From NCBI RefSeq assembly GCF_037203765.1, contig NZ_JBBCAS010000008.1:124001-188000 (forward strand): a stretch of DNA of 64,000 bases. The letters are read 5' to 3'. A program made the position numbers and the translations under genes. This document shows positions 61,196 to 64,000 of this stretch, piece after piece. Position 1 is the stretch's first letter; each line of letters opens with the position of its first letter. Under the pieces are notes generated by a model. That model had not been told where the DNA came from, searched no databases, and saw only the letters and a list, made by a program, of their open reading frames with translations. The stretch is from Sediminicola sp037203765. GTDB lineage: Bacteria > Bacteroidota > Bacteroidia > Flavobacteriales > Flavobacteriaceae.

Positions 61196-63542
61196 CAAGG
61201 AGGTCATTTTATTAAAAAAAGCATTGGAAAGGCAGAAAAAGGCACGTATCCAAGCTGAAAAAATACTAGAGGAAAAATCCAAGGAGCTCTACGATACAGC
61301 CCAACACCTCAAAGAAGCCAATAACACCCTGGAAACCCTTTTAAGTGAAAAGTCTTCCGAATTGGACGGAGTCTTCATCAATATTATTGACCCGTACGTG
61401 ATGATGGACCTGGAATTCAATGTTATCAACATGAACAGCTCTGCCAGGGATTTTTTGGGCTATGATCCTTCAAAGGAACCTTTGAACTTAGGGGGATTGG
61501 TACACCCAGATTATGCCCAATATACATATGAGTCTTTCCAATCCCTTATGGAAGTTGGCCATTTAAAAAATTATAAGGCCAAAATCATTGTAAAGGATGG
61601 AACCGAAAAATATGTGCAGATCAATAGCAGCCTTATCTATGACAAGCATCAAAAACCCATTGCCGCCCAAGGCATATTAAGGGATATCACCCAAGAAACA
61701 GAAATTAAACAATTACTGGCCCAGCAAAAAAAGCAACTGGATATCATTGTCGAAAATTCACCGTTGGGAATTGTACTTACCGTACAGGATAAAATTATTA
61801 AGGCCAATGCAACCTTTTCCAATCTTTTGGGCTATTCGGAAGAAGAACTGAAAAAACAAACCGTCGGGGATATTTCCGCCCCAGAGGATGTAGCACTGTC
61901 AAATAAAATGATTAAAAAAATGAGCGCTGGAAAACTGGAGAAGTTTTCCATGGTCAAAAGGTACTACAAAAAAGATGGCTCCTTTATTTTAGCTAAAACA
62001 ACGGTGAGTGCCGTAAAGGACAAAGACGGAAAAGTAGGTTACCAAGTTGCCCTGGTAGAGGACATAACCAGGGAATTGGAAGCTGAGGCACAGCTAAAGG
62101 CTTCTGAAGAACGGTTATCCACCCTGATCCTAAACCTACAGACCGGTGTATTATTGGAGGATGAAAACAGGAATATTTCCTTGACCAACCAAATGTTCTG
62201 TGACCTGTTCCATATTCCTGTTTCCCCAGAAAAGTTAAAGGGGTTGGATTGTTCCAAAGCAGCTGAGGAAAACGCAAAATATTTCAAAAATCAAAACGAC
62301 TTTATTTCCCGAATCGACCAGTTGTTGGCCGAAAAAAAAGTGGTGCTTTCCGATATACTTGAAATGAAGGATGGTCGGATTTTGGAGCGTGATTATATCC
62401 CAATTTTCAGTAACGGAAAGTATAAAGGCCAATTATGGACCTACCAAGACGTTACTATTAGTAGGAATTACAAAAAGAATTTAGAAATTCAAAAGGAGAA
62501 ATACAGCAGCATTATCGCGAACATGAACCTAGGCATGATAGAAGTGGACAACAATGATATCATTCAAATGGTCAACCATAGTTTCTGCGATATGTGCGGT
62601 TTTACGAAAAAGGAACTCTTGGGCCAAAAAGCCGTGGATATTCTCAAGGTCAAGGATAGCTCAATTATTGAGAAAAAGGGTCGTAAACGTTTAAATGGGC
62701 ATTCAGATTCTTATGAAATTGAGGTTGCCCACAAAGATGGGCATCCCAGATTTTGGCTCATCAGTGGTGCGCCCAGATACGATGATATGAAGAATGTGGT
62801 GGGATCCATAGGCATACACTTGGACATTACCGACCAGAAGCAATTACAGTTACAGAAAGAAAAACTTTTAAAGGAATTGGAATCCAGTAACCAGGGGCTA
62901 CAGGAATATGCCCATATTGTTTCCCACGACCTTAAATCGCCCTTGAGGAGTATTAGTGCCTTAGCTACTTGGATGAACGAGGATTATAAGGATGTATTGG
63001 ATGATAATGGAATCTATAACCTACTAATGATGCAGGAAAAAATAGAATCCATGGACAAACTAATTGATGGTATCTTAAAATATTCCAGTATTACCGGTGA
63101 TAAACTGGAAAGTGGTCAGGTAGACTTAAATATGATCGTACAAGAGATAAGGGAGGTAATCTATATTCCGGAAAATGTACATGTTTTGATTATGAACCCG
63201 CTGCCTACCATCAATGCGGATCGGACCAAAATACACCAACTCTTTCAAAATATAATTTCCAACGCAGTGGTCCATATAGAAGTTGAAGAAGGTTTGGTGG
63301 AAATCAGTTCTGAAGAAACGCCAACCCATTGGCAGATCAGCATTAAGGATAACGGGGTGGGCATCGCCAAGGAATATCATGAAAAAATATTCAAGATCTT
63401 CCAATCTGTAAGTGATGGGGAACGATCCACAGGAATTGGCCTTTCCATTGTCAAAAAAATAATTGACCTCTATGAAGGACAAATCTGGTTGGAAAGTACA
63501 GTCGGTAAAGGTTCCACTTTTCATTTTACCCTAAAAAAATAG
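61188..63542 (+). CDS. multi-PAS sensor histidine kinase, partner of H-NOX
   Basis: 784 residues from the Met at 61188, which overlaps the H-NOX stop; the frame from 61173 is less likely. An N-terminal coiled coil (about 5-55, LERQKKARIQAEKILEEKSKELYDTA) of the type seen in H-NOX-linked kinases precedes about four PAS domains (about 60-175, 185-300, 310-425, 430-550). The HisKA motif is IVSHDLKSPLRSI (about 574-586) and the ATPase has NAVVHI, DNGVGIA and STGIGLSIVKK. It has no membrane helix, so it is cytoplasmic. H-NOX with bound NO should alter its autophosphorylation. Followed by the HPt gene after 1 base. Confidence 0.92.
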   Translation: MDSKEVILLKKALERQKKARIQAEKILEEKSKELYDTAQHLKEANNTLETLLSEKSSELDGVFINIIDPYVMMDLEFNVINMNSSARDFLGYDPSKEPLNLGGLVHPDYAQYTYESFQSLMEVGHLKNYKAKIIVKDGTEKYVQINSSLIYDKHQKPIAAQGILRDITQETEIKQLLAQQKKQLDIIVENSPLGIVLTVQDKIIKANATFSNLLGYSEEELKKQTVGDISAPEDVALSNKMIKKMSAGKLEKFSMVKRYYKKDGSFILAKTTVSAVKDKDGKVGYQVALVEDITRELEAEAQLKASEERLSTLILNLQTGVLLEDENRNISLTNQMFCDLFHIPVSPEKLKGLDCSKAAEENAKYFKNQNDFISRIDQLLAEKKVVLSDILEMKDGRILERDYIPIFSNGKYKGQLWTYQDVTISRNYKKNLEIQKEKYSSIIANMNLGMIEVDNNDIIQMVNHSFCDMCGFTKKELLGQKAVDILKVKDSSIIEKKGRKRLNGHSDSYEIEVAHKDGHPRFWLISGAPRYDDMKNVVGSIGIHLDITDQKQLQLQKEKLLKELESSNQGLQEYAHIVSHDLKSPLRSISALATWMNEDYKDVLDDNGIYNLLMMQEKIESMDKLIDGILKYSSITGDKLESGQVDLNMIVQEIREVIYIPENVHVLIMNPLPTINADRTKIHQLFQNIISNAVVHIEVEEGLVEISSEETPTHWQISIKDNGVGIAKEYHEKIFKIFQSVSDGERSTGIGLSIVKKIIDLYEGQIWLESTVGKGSTFHFTLKK

Positions 63543-63543
63543 T

Positions 63544-63864
63544 ATGACGGAACAGCCCAATTTAATTTACATAAAGAAACTCTCAGGAGAAGACAAAGCC
63601 TTTGAAGAAAAATTTATAGCAATAATAAAGGCAGAATTTCCGTTGGAATTTAGGGAATACCTAGGTTATGTAAGAGATAGGCGATATAAGGAAACCTCGG
63701 AAATTGTACATAAGTTGAAACACAAACTGAATATTCTTGGCCTTGAAAAATCATACAGGCTAGCGGTACAGTACGAAGAGGACCTGCTCAATGCCGATAC
63801 CAGACTGGAGCAAGAATTTAATTTGATATTAAAAAATATAGAAGATTTTATAAAAAACATCTGA
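63544..63864 (+). CDS. HPt (histidine phosphotransfer) protein
   Basis: 106 residues, helical bundle. The phosphotransfer motif is EIVHKLKHKLNILGL, with phospho-His56 in HxLK. It relays phosphate between kinase/receiver and final regulator. It starts 1 base after the kinase stop and ends 2 bases before the final response-regulator start, so the genes are one operon. Without HPt the H-NOX signal would not reach the terminal regulator, so this looks like a multistep NO relay. Confidence 0.88.
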   Translation: MTEQPNLIYIKKLSGEDKAFEEKFIAIIKAEFPLEFREYLGYVRDRRYKETSEIVHKLKHKLNILGLEKSYRLAVQYEEDLLNADTRLEQEFNLILKNIEDFIKNI

Positions 63865-63866
63865 CC

Positions 63867-64000
63867 ATGAATTGTATTATTGTAGACGACGAGGCAACGG
63901 CAAGGCTTATAGTGAATCAGCTTTGCTCCACAATTCCCGATTTGGATGTGATCGATGAGTTTTCCAGCGCCATTGAAGCCATTAAATTTTTGAACCAACA
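63867..64000 (+). CDS. response regulator, 3' part beyond the window (probably LytTR type)
   Basis: Partial. 44 codons are visible: MNCIIVDDEATARLIVNQL then SAIEAIKFLNQ. The acidic residues in IVDDE are those of a receiver domain, and the pattern is common at the start of LytTR regulators in this phylum. The output domain is outside the window, so the type is inferred. It starts 2 bases after the HPt stop and is the last visible gene of the relay. Confidence 0.8.
   Translation, partial: MNCIIVDDEATARLIVNQLCSTIPDLDVIDEFSSAIEAIKFLNQ

Noticed and set aside
1..64000. tRNA, rRNA, CRISPR array, prophage or intact insertion sequence
   Set aside because: No TpsiC-like arm with paired acceptor, no regularly spaced repeats with unique spacers, no transposase, integrase or phage structural frame was seen on either strand.

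Overview
The window looks like chromosomal DNA of a marine-type member of the Flavobacteriaceae (Bacteroidota). The evidence is AT-rich composition, PorP/SprF-type outer-membrane protein, many lipoproteins whose lipobox is followed by acidic or Lys/Glu-rich stretches, PadR/PspC/GIN and 2TM gene sets, LytTR systems, no obvious Shine-Dalgarno sequences, and several TAnnTTTG promoter boxes. I see no rRNA, tRNA, CRISPR array, intact insertion sequence or prophage.

Layout. 1-4.2 kb: 3' part of an S9 peptidase, a DUF2490 barrel, a hydrolase-OsmC fusion and a Cu/Zn superoxide dismutase lipoprotein. 4.2-11.5 kb: ECF sigma and RskA-type anti-sigma pair, two tiny tandem membrane proteins that are easy to miss (5765-6285), then a minus-strand set with a TonB-dependent receptor, a TPR lipoprotein and DUF4331 split into two separately exported halves. 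11.7-18.5 kb: LETM1-related protein, a LytS/LytR-type pair enclosing three 2TM proteins with a fourth 2TM domain fused to the kinase, a cytochrome c lipoprotein, and a gene-poor stretch. 18.5-32.2 kb: housekeeping and stress genes (FAD oxidoreductase, RluF, PaiB-like, PorP/SprF-like, alcohol dehydrogenase, divergent dps/oxyR, PBP4, MsrA, NudK-like, DUF2461, AIM24-like). 32.4-36 kb: DUF4870, PadR, PspC and head-GIN genes. 36-39.7 kb: dipeptide epimerase coupled to an AONS-like PLP enzyme, a lipocalin-like protein and TrxB.

40-48.2 kb is the most unusual part. It encodes an exported protein with a swivelling phosphohistidine domain followed by a PPDK-type ATP-binding domain. This order is that of glucan, water dikinases, not of PpsA or PPDK. 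It is coupled to an exported beta-lactamase-fold hydrolase. Convergent to these lie an Npt-like nucleotide-translocase homologue with a HEAT-repeat tail and a second beta-lactamase-fold hydrolase. I infer, without proof, that they act together on an envelope substrate that needs a nucleotide outside the cytoplasm.

48.5-59.9 kb is a copper-efflux cluster on the minus strand: HYC_CC_PP protein, CusA-type RND pump, TolC-type channel, DUF3347 lipoprotein, P1B ATPase, PepSY protein and CusB-type adaptor. 60.1-64 kb is an H-NOX (NO-sensing) phosphorelay: receiver protein, H-NOX, multi-PAS kinase, HPt and a second response regulator cut by the window end. ACCTAC direct repeats spaced by helical turns lie upstream.
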